This document shows positions 10,795 through 20,599 of a stretch of DNA of 25,712 nucleotides, one piece after another. The stretch is taken from assembly GCF_000090795.2 (NCBI RefSeq), contig NW_003546507.1, forward strand, positions 112,351-138,062, written 5' to 3'. The stretch is from Amphimedon queenslandica (taxonomy: Eukaryota > Porifera > Demospongiae > Haplosclerida > Niphatidae). The notes under the pieces were generated by a model. The model searched no databases, had not been told where the DNA came from, and worked only from the letters and a program-made list of their open reading frames with translations. How positions within the stretch are numbered: position 1 is the stretch's first letter; each line of letters starts with the position of its first letter. The position numbers and the translations under genes were made by a program.

Positions 10795-11925
10795 TTATAT
10801 AAAATTGGACTAAAGTCCCTGTACTGTTGTAGTACATGGTATTGGGCCAAATTTTGCCAAAATTGAAAAGTGAAGAATTCTCCATTTTTATTACATTTTC
10901 TGATGCATATACATATACTTATGTTGCATAGAAAGTTTGAGCTGATTCTGATCAAATTCGGATTTTTTATGAATTTTTTAATTTGCTCCAAAATTTGGTC
11001 AAAGTCCCTGTACATGGTCTTGGGCCAAATTTTGCCAAAATCGAAAAATTTAAAATTCACAATTTTTATTACATTTCCTGATTTATATACATGTTTTTAT
11101 GCTGTGTAGAAAATTTGAGTTGGTTCCAATTAAATTTGGATTTTTTACAAATTTTTTAATTTGCTCCAAAATTGAGCCAAAGTCCCTGTACTATAGTACA
11201 TTACATGAGGGAACTAAGCCCTTAACAAACATCTTTAACAAAATAAACACAACACAGAAATTACTAGGTTTAGAAGTAAGATAATAATAATAGAATAAGT
11301 GATAGGAAAAAAATTAATAAGGCACAATGAATAAGTTAATTGAGGGTGAGATGAGCCTCCGAGACAGCTCTACAGAAGTCATTGGAGTCAAATGATTTCA
11401 CTCTTGATCGTGAACCCCGTAGATGGTCTTGGGCCAAATTTTGCCAAAATTAAAAAGTATAGAAGTGTTACATTTCCTGATACATATGCATGTTCTGATG
11501 TTGCGTAGAAACTTTGAGCTGATTCTAATCAAATTTAGATTTTTTACGAATTTTCAAAGTTTTTCCAAAATTGGGTCAAAGTCCCTGTACTGTAGTACAT
11601 AGTTTCGGTCCAAATTTCGCCAAATTTAAAAATTAGAGAAGTCATAATTTTTATTACATTTCCTGATACATATACATGTACTTATGTTGTGTAAAAATTT
11701 TGAGCTGATTCCGATCAAATTTGGATTTTTTATGAATTTTTAAAGTTGCTCCAAAATTAAGCCAAAGTCCCTGTACAGGGTCTCTGGCCAAATTTTGCCA
11801 AAATGAAAAAAATTAAAACTCACAATTTTTATTACATTATCTGATTCATATACATGTTCTTATGCTGCGTAGAAAGTTTGAGCTGGTTCTGATCAAATTT
11901 AGATTTTTTACGAATTTTTAAAATC
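10795..11925. repeat. Tandem array of about 185-base units
   Basis: The phrase AAAGTCCCTGTAC recurs at about 10812, 11001, 11179, 11578 and 11764, giving units of 178-189 bases. Each unit continues with a GGGCCAAATTTTGCC block, a TTTTTATTACATT block and a GATTTTTTA(T/C)GAATTTT block. The third unit is interrupted by about 210 bases of unrelated sequence (about 11207-11420). The open frames inside are repeats of the same unit and are not supported as genes. The remainder of the 10601-12218 spacer holds the B1 upstream region and the C2 3' end. Confidence 0.85.
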
Positions 11926-12157
11926 AGACAAATTACCATGACTCATGCTCAGTCTTGTATTATTGATATGAGCTTACTAAAGCTCATCCTTTTAGAAATG
12001 AAACTGGAACTGGTATTGAGTTTATATCAACAAACACACAGTAATGCATTACTAAGTATTCCTTTCAACAAACCGTTGTCATTATCAAACATTATGATTA
12101 CATATAGACCAATTATAATTTACTTTCAGCTACTAGTTTTGTTCAAACAAACATTTG

Positions 12158-12163
12158 TTTATT
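12158..12163 (-). terminator. Poly(A) signal AATAAA of C2
   Basis: AATAAA on the minus strand, 56 bases past the C2 stop and before the tandem repeat array. Confidence 0.5.
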
Positions 12164-12218
12164 TATCTGGATTATCAATATTATAATTACTAGAACTAGT
12201 CTAAGTTCAGTCAGTTAC

Positions 12219-14808
12219 TTATTGTAGTTGTTTCCAGTCATTTAGTGCAGCATGTACATAATGAGCAGCAGCACGGGCTGCAAATGGCTTCCATTTTTTA
12301 GTGGCTTCTTTGTCACCATCACCCCAGTCACCGATACCCTTGATGACGATAGCTTCAACACGGTCAGGGACATAATCTATAGCAGCCATTATTCCAGCTC
12401 CTTCCATTTCTCCTGCTATAGCATCTCTTCTAAATTCTAACAATTCTTGTTTAACGTCAGGATGATCGATCAGACTGCCTGTAGATATAAGGACACCAAT
12501 GGAAACTTTAATGTTGTGTGGCATTTTAAAACCATGAGGAGGTCGGAATTTGTCCACAGTAGTTCGATTTACTAGGTGGTGAGGGCCTCTCTGATACTCA
12601 TCATCTTCATCTACTCCTTCACGTTTATTTGTGAAATCGCAGATCGTGCCCGAAATGATGACATCACCTAACTTCTGATTTTTTGTTCCCATTCCAAAAC
12701 AGACGCCAACGGCAACAACGTATTTGATGCTCGGAATCTTTTCTAACATTTTTGATGCGATAATACCAGCGTGAATTGGACCCTGCCTGCTCTTATCTGG
12801 TGCTGTGACTACAACAATGACTTTAATTTTTCCATAATGTCCTATGTATACCCTCAGACCATCAATGTCTGTTTCAATGAGATCTTCTGGTGATTGCTTC
12901 AGATAATACACGACTGGATCTTCTTCACTTGTAGTGGCTGGCATAAGTAGGATTTCAATATCTTTAACAAGACGTTTATGAAAATTTCAGGTTTTGGGGA
13001 CACGTCTCATGATTTCATCATTATACGGCCAGTCTGGTGGGTCTGAAAAAAAAACAATTGACTCTTGGATGCAAGACATGATGTATTGCATGTTATATTG
13101 TATTATGTGTGTGTGTGTGATTATTAGCTTTACAAATAGTTTAATTGTTACAGCATCACTGAATGTGTGCACATAAGGAACAGTCAATTGTAAAGCAGCT
13201 TAAAAGCTAAATATAGCATGATTGGAATTATTCTTGATTGAGCAGCATACATTATGGTATTGTGTTACCTTTTTGTGCAGTTCCACCATCAATTTCCTCA
13301 ATAGCAGCACTTCCTTGAACTCCTCCATCTAAAATAGAAAGTATAGCTTAAAGAGGATCACTTTAATTGGTAGATTAGATGGTCTATTGACATTATACCG
13401 CAATCATTATGGATAAGAAAGCACAGTACATGTACGGTATGTGTGTAGCAGTATCACTTTGTGGTATTATATGAGTAGCAGCTGTGCTTCAGGTTATGAC
13501 ACTCAAACCCTGCATGGTTTCCGTATATTAGCTGTGGCTCCTGTATGGATTCCACAAGTGTGGTAAAGCTTGCCCTAAACTAAGCTCTATCTCTATATTC
13601 AGGCTATCAGTATAAATCTGCTTTTTAAAGCTGTATCTATATGTTTCAATAGCTAATACCTGTTTATTAATAAAATTACGGGTTATTATACCATTGCGTT
13701 TGTATCCAGCATCACTTTTCTTAGTACTAGTGGGTTCAAGTTCCTTCCCTAGATTAGAGAATAGTTAAATTTACTAATTACAGCTCCATTTATTCATACT
13801 TTTAGCTGGTTTCTTTCCTTCTGATGCATCTCCTAAAAGTAGACTATACTGTAAATTTATATTGATGTTAAATAATTCATCTATGCATAGCAGCACCTGC
13901 TAAACAGTTAAGCTGCTTTAATATTGAGTATTATTGTCAATAATCCCTTTTTCACATTGTTGCTCTTTTTTATTTACTTTGATGATGCAGCTGAAATAAT
14001 GAGCATTCATCTTGTTCAGTACTTATGGATAGTTATTGATAATTACATACTACATGTGCTGGAGAACAGGTGGAATTCTTATTCCCTATACTCAAGTCTA
14101 AAGGTAAGTATGAAAACAATTCTGACACTTAAAAGCCAGCCTCCATGAGTTATTATGTATCCTTTGTGTTCTTGCTGCCATTGGCACCATAGGTTTACAT
14201 CCACCTCTAAGTGAGAGTGGTGCGAAACTACTCTAGTATGAACATGATTATACACTACTCATTGATTTTAAAATTACAATATGACAACCGATTCATATAC
14301 AATGTTGGTATAATGAGATATAATGATTTAGTCTCTTACTTATACATTCAGCTTGAGGTTTAAAATTCATTTTTTCAAGAGCACCAGCCAATGTATCCAA
14401 AGATGGTTTACCAACTTTATCAACACCATCAGCTCTTTTCAGCCACTCTTCAAGGCATTCAGTAAAACAACTATCAATGTCACCTCTTTTATTTGAATCA
14501 ATTATAGCTAGTGTATTTGGATAGAGGCCAAGTTTCCTTCCTAAATCCTTCCATTTAGTTTTGTCAAAACGTGCCTCCTTTAAAGAGTCTATCACATCGA
14601 TCAACTCATCAATGGTCAGTACTAAAGTGTGAAGAAATAATAAGTTTAGTACAAAGTTATACAACATGCAAAGCAAGTGGCGGATCTACATAATTTAATT
14701 TGTTGCTGTCATGAGTACAGCAGTATTAATAATACAAAAAGCATCACATAATTAGAATTATACAACCATCAACTATCTACATATAGTCAAGCACTTACTT
14801 TTTGACAT
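12219..14808 (-). CDS. Gene C2: Death domain - PNP (nucleoside phosphorylase/nucleosidase) protein
   Basis: Minus-strand exons are 14799-14808 (ATG TCA AAA A), 14340-14621, 13692-13748, 13269-13328 and 13042 down to 12219 (stop TAA). An exon at 13794-13832 has lost its donor. The second exon encodes a Death domain (K-W-K-D-L-G-R-K-L-G-L, E-E-W-L-K-R). The last encodes a phosphorylase-superfamily (PNP_UDP_1) domain: V-A-V-G-V-C-F-G-M-G strand and loop, K-L-G-D-V-I-I-S, the A-G-E-M-E-G-A-G-I ribose-binding motif (Met-Glu pair) and K-G-I-G-D-W-G-D-G-D-K with the candidate catalytic Asp. The family splits N-glycosidic bonds of nucleosides. Death- or NLR-linked PNP domains in animals, fungi and bacteria are reported as immune effectors, some cleaving ATP; that role here is inferred. 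An in-frame TGA (12987-12989) lies between the exon start and the domain. A 42-base intron (12962-13003) would remove it and give about 396 residues. Confidence 0.72.
12962..13003 (-). other. Candidate 42-base intron that removes the in-frame TGA of C2
   Basis: On the minus strand the segment starts GTGTCC and ends TTGTTAAAG, is pyrimidine-rich in its second half and is 42 bases long, so splicing keeps the frame and joins M-R to I-E-I-L-L-M-P. Introns of 38, 47, 49, 52 and 55 bases occur elsewhere in the window, so the size is credible. The donor is weak. If it is not spliced, translation stops at 12987-12989 after V-P-K-T. Confidence 0.45.
14163..14243. mobile_element. Partial copy of the 7070-7211 element, inverted
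   Basis: The reverse complement starts GTTCATACTAGAGTAG and contains AGAGGTGGA, TAAACCTATGG and CCAATGGCA blocks in the same order as the 7070 element. The other end is missing. It lies in a C2 intron. Confidence 0.4.
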
Positions 14809-15376
14809 GTTAGTCAGTTATAAGAAGAACAGTCAAAGGTTGGAATGAAGCTCTGTTACTGAACACTCTCAACAACTTCTAATGTGGGCAGATACTCACT
14901 ACTGGTATAATTATTCCTGCTATCTGATTGCTATCAAAACTTCAATTTCCTGTTTAACTTACCAAAGAGTTCAGTAGTATATGATTACTCATTCACCTTT
15001 CCATACCTTGAGTAGTGGAACAAACCTTACTGCCCTTCCCCTATCCTGTTGTTACTTGAAATGATTATGATAGCAATTATTTACCAGCTCCTGGCACCTC
15101 TGCCAAAACAATATGCCAATCATTTCAACTCATAATAATTACTTAAAATTGTACTACCGTATAGCGGGTTTGTTTTGTGAAGGTAAACTTTCGTTTTCCA
15201 TCCTCAAAATGACTTTCGTGAGGTTAAACATTCGTTCTGAAGACGTTAATAAGCTACCACGCCCATTAAAAAGAATTTCGTTTGGTTAATTATTCGTTCT
15301 CCCATCTTGAAGAATGAAAAGAACGAAAGTTTAGCCTCACAAAACAAACCCGCTATACGGTATGTTATTATCATTA
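14809..15376 (-). promoter_or_regulatory. Spacer between C1 stop and C2 start
   Basis: 568 bases. Without the inserted inverted-repeat element it is about 360 bases, like the A and B spacers. It holds the C1 3' end and the C2 promoter. Confidence 0.45.
15155..15362. mobile_element. MITE-like element with about 45-base inverted ends and TA target site
   Basis: The ends begin TACCGTATAGCGGGTTTG and the right end is the reverse complement, continuing with few mismatches for about 45 bases. There is TA at both borders. No coding capacity. The matching sites in copies A and B lack it, so it inserted after or during the cassette duplications. Confidence 0.85.
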
Positions 15377-17091
15377 TTAAAGGGTAATATTGTAAAGGGT
15401 TTTTAGTTTATCGGGTATTCTTTGAGCAGCTGCACGATCTCCTGTTCCCTCCACAGCGTCTATCAAAGTCTGCCATGTTCTACTAGTTACATTATCTTCT
15501 CCCTCTAGCCATACTTCTATAGTCACCCTCAAGTGCTTATACGCATCTCCTCCTTCATCTTTAATGACATTGAGTCTTGGCATCAATAGACCGAGCTTCA
15601 GGCCCAAGTCCACCCATTTTGTTGCACCAAACAAAGCTTTATTTAAAACTTTTGTTACCATTTCAACATCCTCTATATCTGTGGTGGTAATGCATTAATA
15701 GATCATTGTGATACATTACTTACCTAGTGTCCTTTTCCCATTATCAGTATTACTAGTACTAACAGTTTGCCTGCTGGCACTGCTAGTAGTAGTAGATCTA
15801 CTGCTTCCATTAGATGACACTGTAGCAGTTGGTACTGTAACAGAAACAACATGACATTATGTAAAAATAATGATTACAGGTGTACAGCAGAATCCCCTAC
15901 AGCCAGCAGAGGTCAATAAAGTAATAAACAATCATATAATCAAGTCAAAGGGAGGGACAGACTCAGTTATCAGTGGTGGATAGGGCTTGCCTCTAGAATG
16001 GTACTGATAACCTTCAGTAGTATCATATTACAGTATCAGGTAACTACCCATCACTTCACCCACTCCTACTCATACCCACACCTGCTGTAGTAGCTATAGT
16101 TTAATTGTGGTTGGTACTGGTCAGGTCATGCAAGTAATTCAATTTTAGTAATTTCTAGTCAAATTTTATTAAGTTATAGGTTTCTGACAAAGTATTAATT
16201 TTATAAGGTCTGATCAATAACTTGAACTTACCCAATTCATTGGCTATATCAGTGATTGGTTTCTCTCCCACTTCTTTTAATACTTTACAGACATCGTTTA
16301 GAAAAGTCTCAGGATGTTTATCATTGTTTAGAGTCCTTTGTAACTCGCTTACTAACTTTGAGGCTTTCTTTGAAGGAATATCATTACCATTGATCATCTC
16401 ATCTTTTAAGCCAAGGGAAATTAATCCTGGAGCATAAAGCTTGCTTACTACTCCAGTTAAGCAAGAGGATATGGCATTTTCCAGTCTATCGGAAACACTT
16501 CTAAACCGACCAGAAGCAGCTGCTTGGTTTAAGAAAAGATTCATATCACTAAACGCTGTACTTACTAGTACCAAGAGATTCGGGGACAGGTTGTTCTTTG
16601 TTCTTTGCTTCTGGAGTTTCTAATAAAATGATAAATGTTGTTGTAGTTCAGGCCGGCTGAATTCCTCGGCCCAGGTAGTTGTATTACAAGTATTACCTTT
16701 AATTTTACTTCTCATCGTCCCCCCATGTTTCTTTAGTACTTCACATCCTACATCTTCATCTTCAAATATGTCACAAATCTGGAGAAGACACTTAGCAGGA
16801 GCATCATGATTTTTAATCTTGTCACGGAGGCAGTGAGCCACTTCACTCCCTCTCTGTTTATCTGATAAGTTTGGTTTGGATTTTATAGACTCCAGTTGTT
16901 GCTCTGTTATAAGACCATCTGCTAAAAGGAAGTCAGTAACATTTGTGAAAGTTGGCTCTTTTCCAAGTGCAGCTGTAAGTCTGGGAAGCATTGTCAGAAA
17001 CACATCATAAGGTTTTCTACCTAAAAGATTTCATAATTGACAAGATCACTTTACAATATGTATAGTATATATCAGTACCTCCTTCAGCCAT
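15377..17091 (-). CDS. Gene C1: CARD-like, CARD-like, Death domain adaptor-type protein (intact copy)
   Basis: Minus-strand exons are 17079-17091 (ATG GCT GAA GGA G), 16697-17020, 16566-16619, 16232-16522, 15724-15819 and 15377-15678 (stop TAA), all joined by phase-1 introns, giving 359 residues with no break. Residues 5-112 are CARD-like (L-I-T-E-Q-Q-L, C-L-L-Q-I-C-D-I-F); 131-227 are a second CARD-like domain (L-V-S-E-L-Q-R-T-L, V-C-K-V-L-K-E-V-G); 228-259 are a Ser/Thr linker; 260-359 are a Death domain (K-W-V-D-L-G-L-K-L-G-L, V-W-L-E-G-E-D, T-W-Q-T-L-I). It is the cleanest of the three upstream cassette genes. With no catalytic domain and a neighbour carrying Death plus PNP, an adaptor role for C2 through Death-Death contact is a reasonable inference. 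A 208-base inverted-repeat element sits 14 bases past its stop. Confidence 0.82.
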
Positions 17092-17989
17092 GATGATTAT
17101 AACTTATAAGAGTGATAGATGGATGATGGATGGAAGATGGGAAGAATTGACTGCCCTCCGGTTCAAAATTAAATCATATTCATTGATCTATCTACCCACA
17201 ACTTCCTGCCCATGACAGCACACAATAATTGAGATAAACACTTGCTGTATGAGCATTTTAAAAATTAGCATAAAACATGAATTATATAACCCATGTTTTT
17301 TCAGCCTTCAAAAATGACTAGTGACCAAACCAAATATCATCAAAAATGATTAGAAAAGAATTCTCTATTTAGATATATCAAGAGATTTTAAAACATTTTC
17401 GATGCTTACCGGTATACATGTCTTAATGATACCTAGAAACTTTGAGATTAAAATTAGATTTTTTAATGAATTTTTAAAGTTGCATCAAAATTGGAATCCT
17501 TAGCTAGACTATAGCTCTAGTCTTTACTATTTTTACTACTTTTTCAATGATAACTCGAAAATTTCTTGTTGGAATTGGCTCAAACTTTCTACACAACATA
17601 CGGACATCAACTTGTATCAGAAAATGTGATAGGCGTATACTGTGATTCATCCTTTTTAGAATTGAAAACAAAGTCTATCACAACAAACACAACTATGCAT
17701 CAAGCATGACTAAAATAATGCCAAAAACAACATGGCTGTTATCATTGTAATTATTTATTAATTAGCACCTGGAGCTTGTCACCATGATAGTTTACACAGA
17801 AATTTTATTCGTACCAAAATAAACAGAAAACTTTCACATTTAAACAATGCGACAGGATATAGTATTGTAGATACTGCAGTTATAATAACATAATAACATG
17901 AAGGAAGAATAACAGGTGAGAAGTGTATTTAAAGGAAGACTAGACAACAGCTATCACGTTCGGCGGTAGAGCAACTGAGAAGTGACAAG
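17092..17989. other. Divergent spacer between C1 and gene G
   Basis: Non-coding. Contains the C1 promoter region (matching that of A1), a plus-strand copy of the dispersed repeat core at about 17401-17490, a minus-strand copy at 17581-17630, and the G promoter and leader. Confidence 0.55.
17926..17933 (+). promoter_or_regulatory. TATA-like box upstream of gene G
   Basis: TATTTAAA lies 57 bases before the G start codon. Transcription starting about 30 bases downstream would leave a leader of roughly 30 bases. No other promoter element is obvious. Confidence 0.3.
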
Positions 17990-20397
17990 ATGAAATACTT
18001 GGCTCTTCTTTTGCTTTTGACGGCACTGGCTTATGTTACAAGTGATGATCTTGAAGGAGATTTTGAAGAAGAGGAGCAACCAATGGAGGAACATTGGGGG
18101 ACTGAGAATGAAGAAGTCTCTGATGAATATATTGGTAATAGTACAAGACTGTTATAATTGTATCATTTATTATAATGTTGTCTCTGTAGGTGATTCAGCA
18201 GTTTCTACTATAGCTGCTTTAGTTCCATTGTCAGGTCATAGTAGCGACATTGGTAGAATCGTCCTGTCAAGTTTCAGGAAATCTTACATTGATTTACGAC
18301 GCTCTTGTAAAGGATCCTGTAGGGTACCTCGAGTTAAGATCCGTAATACTCGTTCAAACCCTAGACTAGCCGTGAAGATTTTTAGGCAGCTGTACAGACG
18401 TGGAATAAGAGTATTTATTGGTCTAGTTACCAGTCCTGAGGCTGAAGCTGTAGCAAGGTATGCTTCAAAGCGTGCAAGGAGAGCAGTATTATTCAGTCCT
18501 ACTAGCACTGCTACTAGTCTCTGTAAGTACAAGCAACTGTACAGACTTTCCATGGATGATCGTGGCTATGCTGAAGTACTCTTTGACTTGGCATTTGATG
18601 CTAAGATGAAGAATGCAAAAGAGTTTCCGATACAGATGGTATTACGTAGTGATTCTCATGGAAGAGAACTCTTTAATGTTGTACGAAAGAGGTTTCAGGA
18701 CGAGGATGGCTTCAAAGTTCTTAACCCCATCTACTATAATGGTAACGCACTAGCTAGGCCACATCTCAATCAGTTAGTGAATCGGCTCAATGGCTCACTA
18801 GCAGATCAGGAGCGATCAATGATTATATTTTCTGGATCTGGTGAGGTTGAGGGAATCATTCAAACAGCTGCTAAGAATCCTAATCTACTCCGTCACCTTT
18901 GGCTCTTGTCAGATTCTCTCACACTCTCAAAGATTGAAATACCGCGAAACGTTGACGTATTTGGACTTAGCTTTGCAGGGCACTATGACAGTGACGTTAA
19001 CACAAAAAAAGAAGAGAATGGATTGCGTCGTTACCTCTGTCGCAAAAGACTGCCATTAACAAAGCATGCTTTGCTAGCTTATGACACAATGGTACTAGCT
19101 CACAACTACTTACGGAAGAGATGTCTCACTTTATTTCAAAATTATAAAACACTCACTGGAGATATAAAGTTTAGCAGCTGCAACGAGAGGCTTTCTGGAT
19201 CGTACGCTTTTGCTATAGCACCAATGGCAAAGAAAATAGACAACCTTTTGATCAAAGTGATCATGAACAAGTGGATCATTCGCTCATATTACAACATCAA
19301 ACAAAATGAACGGGTGATGCTAGAGTCACACTACAAGGAGTTGAGTGAGGAGGAGAAGACTGAAGCTGATCTTCAAAGCAGCAGAAAGAAAAGTGTGACA
19401 GCAACTGATCCACCAGTTATTGAAATAAAGAAGAAGGAGCTGCTAAAAGGACTGGTAGAGATTGGTGATACTCAGTGCACTCAGTCTGCTCAACTAGCCA
19501 TTACTTCAATAGAAGAACTTGACAGCACCTGCTCTAAAACTAAACTCACTTACAAGGTAACAGAAATGCCTGAAGTTATAATAGTCTCGGATCAACTTGG
19601 CTTCATCATGGAGGCTACTTGTACTTCTGCTAATCGCACATACACACTCACCCGATTGTGTCCTTCTTCTAAATCTCCTGGCACTGAGCTAGTCTGCACT
19701 GAGAGGGTTTCCTCTAGAGCTATTGATGGGAAGGTCGAAGAGGAAAATGCATGCACTGGTACTAAAGTTGGTACTGTGGTGTGTTACACTGGAGCTACTG
19801 GGTGTTGGGTGAGTACCTTCTTTACGTTTGGTCTTTCTGCTCCAGCTTGTTCCGCTGCTACTGCTGGCTGCGGTGCACTGAGCGCTGGTAGCTATCTTGC
19901 TTGTAATAAACCAAAGAAAAAGAAGAAAGGAAAGTTTGTGTGTACTGAGTTGTTTCGTCAAGGCTACCTCTCTTCTGATATCATGCTAGCTGATATGAGC
20001 TTTGCTGAGCATTACAGCAAAGACTACCCTATCACACGTAAAGGGTATGATATTATAGGACCAGCCCTAGCAACCATCATGAGTTCTTCCAAAGGTATGA
20101 CTGATGCCGTGAGATCTTTTGCTGTTCCTTGGGCGGAGCAGATGGCGTACGAGGAAGGATACCTTGAGACTGGGAATGAACGTGGGGTATTGGTGATGAA
20201 TATTGGGTCAATCATTTGTGCTGCCGTGGGAGGATTGTATATATACTCTTACTACATACTGGGTAAGTATTGATAACTATAGCGTATCTCTTATTAATGG
20301 TCATTGTTTAGGAGGGATTTTGATGCTAGTTTCAGCTGCATTGGCAAGGAGGATTAATTTCAAGCCATTGGTTCCTCTGCCAAAGAAGAACAACTGA
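17990..20397 (+). CDS. Gene G: secreted/membrane protein with type-1 periplasmic-binding-protein-like domain
   Basis: Exons are 17990-18134, 18190-20262 and 20312-20397 (stop TGA), joined by two phase-1 introns of 55 and 49 bases; 767 residues. The start gives a signal peptide (M-K-Y-L-A-L-L-L-L-L-T-A-L-A-Y) followed by an acidic stretch. Residues about 54-380 read like the Leu/Ile/Val-binding or ANF-receptor fold: A-A-L-V-P-L-S-G at the first strand, G-L-V-T-S-P-E-A-E-A-V-A and V-L-F-S-P-T-S-T-A-T-S. A charged region then leads to a Cys-rich part (about 475-655) and a motif C-T-E-L-F-R-Q-G-Y-L followed by helical sequence. Residues 712-748 are hydrophobic and may form one membrane pass or a hairpin before a short basic tail. 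No seven-helix or kinase domain is present, so it is not a standard receptor of this fold. Ligand unknown. Confidence 0.85.
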
Positions 20398-20483
20398 TTG
20401 TGAACAATAACTTCAATGAGTAGTTATAGTTAGGCACTTTTTAGTATTGTTATTGTGCATTAGACAGTAGTTAGTGTTAGTTG

Positions 20484-20489
20484 AATAAA
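20484..20489 (+). terminator. Poly(A) signal AATAAA of gene G
   Basis: AATAAA 87 bases past the G stop codon, in the same orientation and before the 177-base repeat array. Confidence 0.6.
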
Positions 20490-20599
20490 AAATATTACTG
20501 CAAGAGTTTGCCAGGATTATGGAGTTATAATAGTTCATACTATAAAGTATAACCACCATAGACCATTGCAATGGTTATAGTATGTAACAGCCTTTGCAA

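Larger units (their letters stand above)
13040..17490 (-). repeat. Tandem two-gene cassette, copy C
   Basis: Contains C2 (shared 5' part) and C1. The Death exon of C2 is the most diverged of the three; C1 is very close to A1. Confidence 0.85.

Noticed and set aside
10785-11284. Several open frames of 60-91 codons on both strands
   Set aside because: They lie inside the tandem array, repeat with the unit and show no protein pattern other than low-complexity Phe/Leu/Ile from AT-rich DNA.
11938-12186. Plus-strand open frame of 82 codons
   Set aside because: AT-rich, no recognisable motif, no splice or leader context, and it overlaps the 3' end of C2.
13924-14148. Plus-strand open frame of 74 codons in a C2 intron
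   Set aside because: No counterpart in copies A and B and no domain pattern.
19689-19961. Minus-strand open frame within gene G
   Set aside because: Antisense shadow of the Cys-rich exon, Ser/Thr-rich only by complement.
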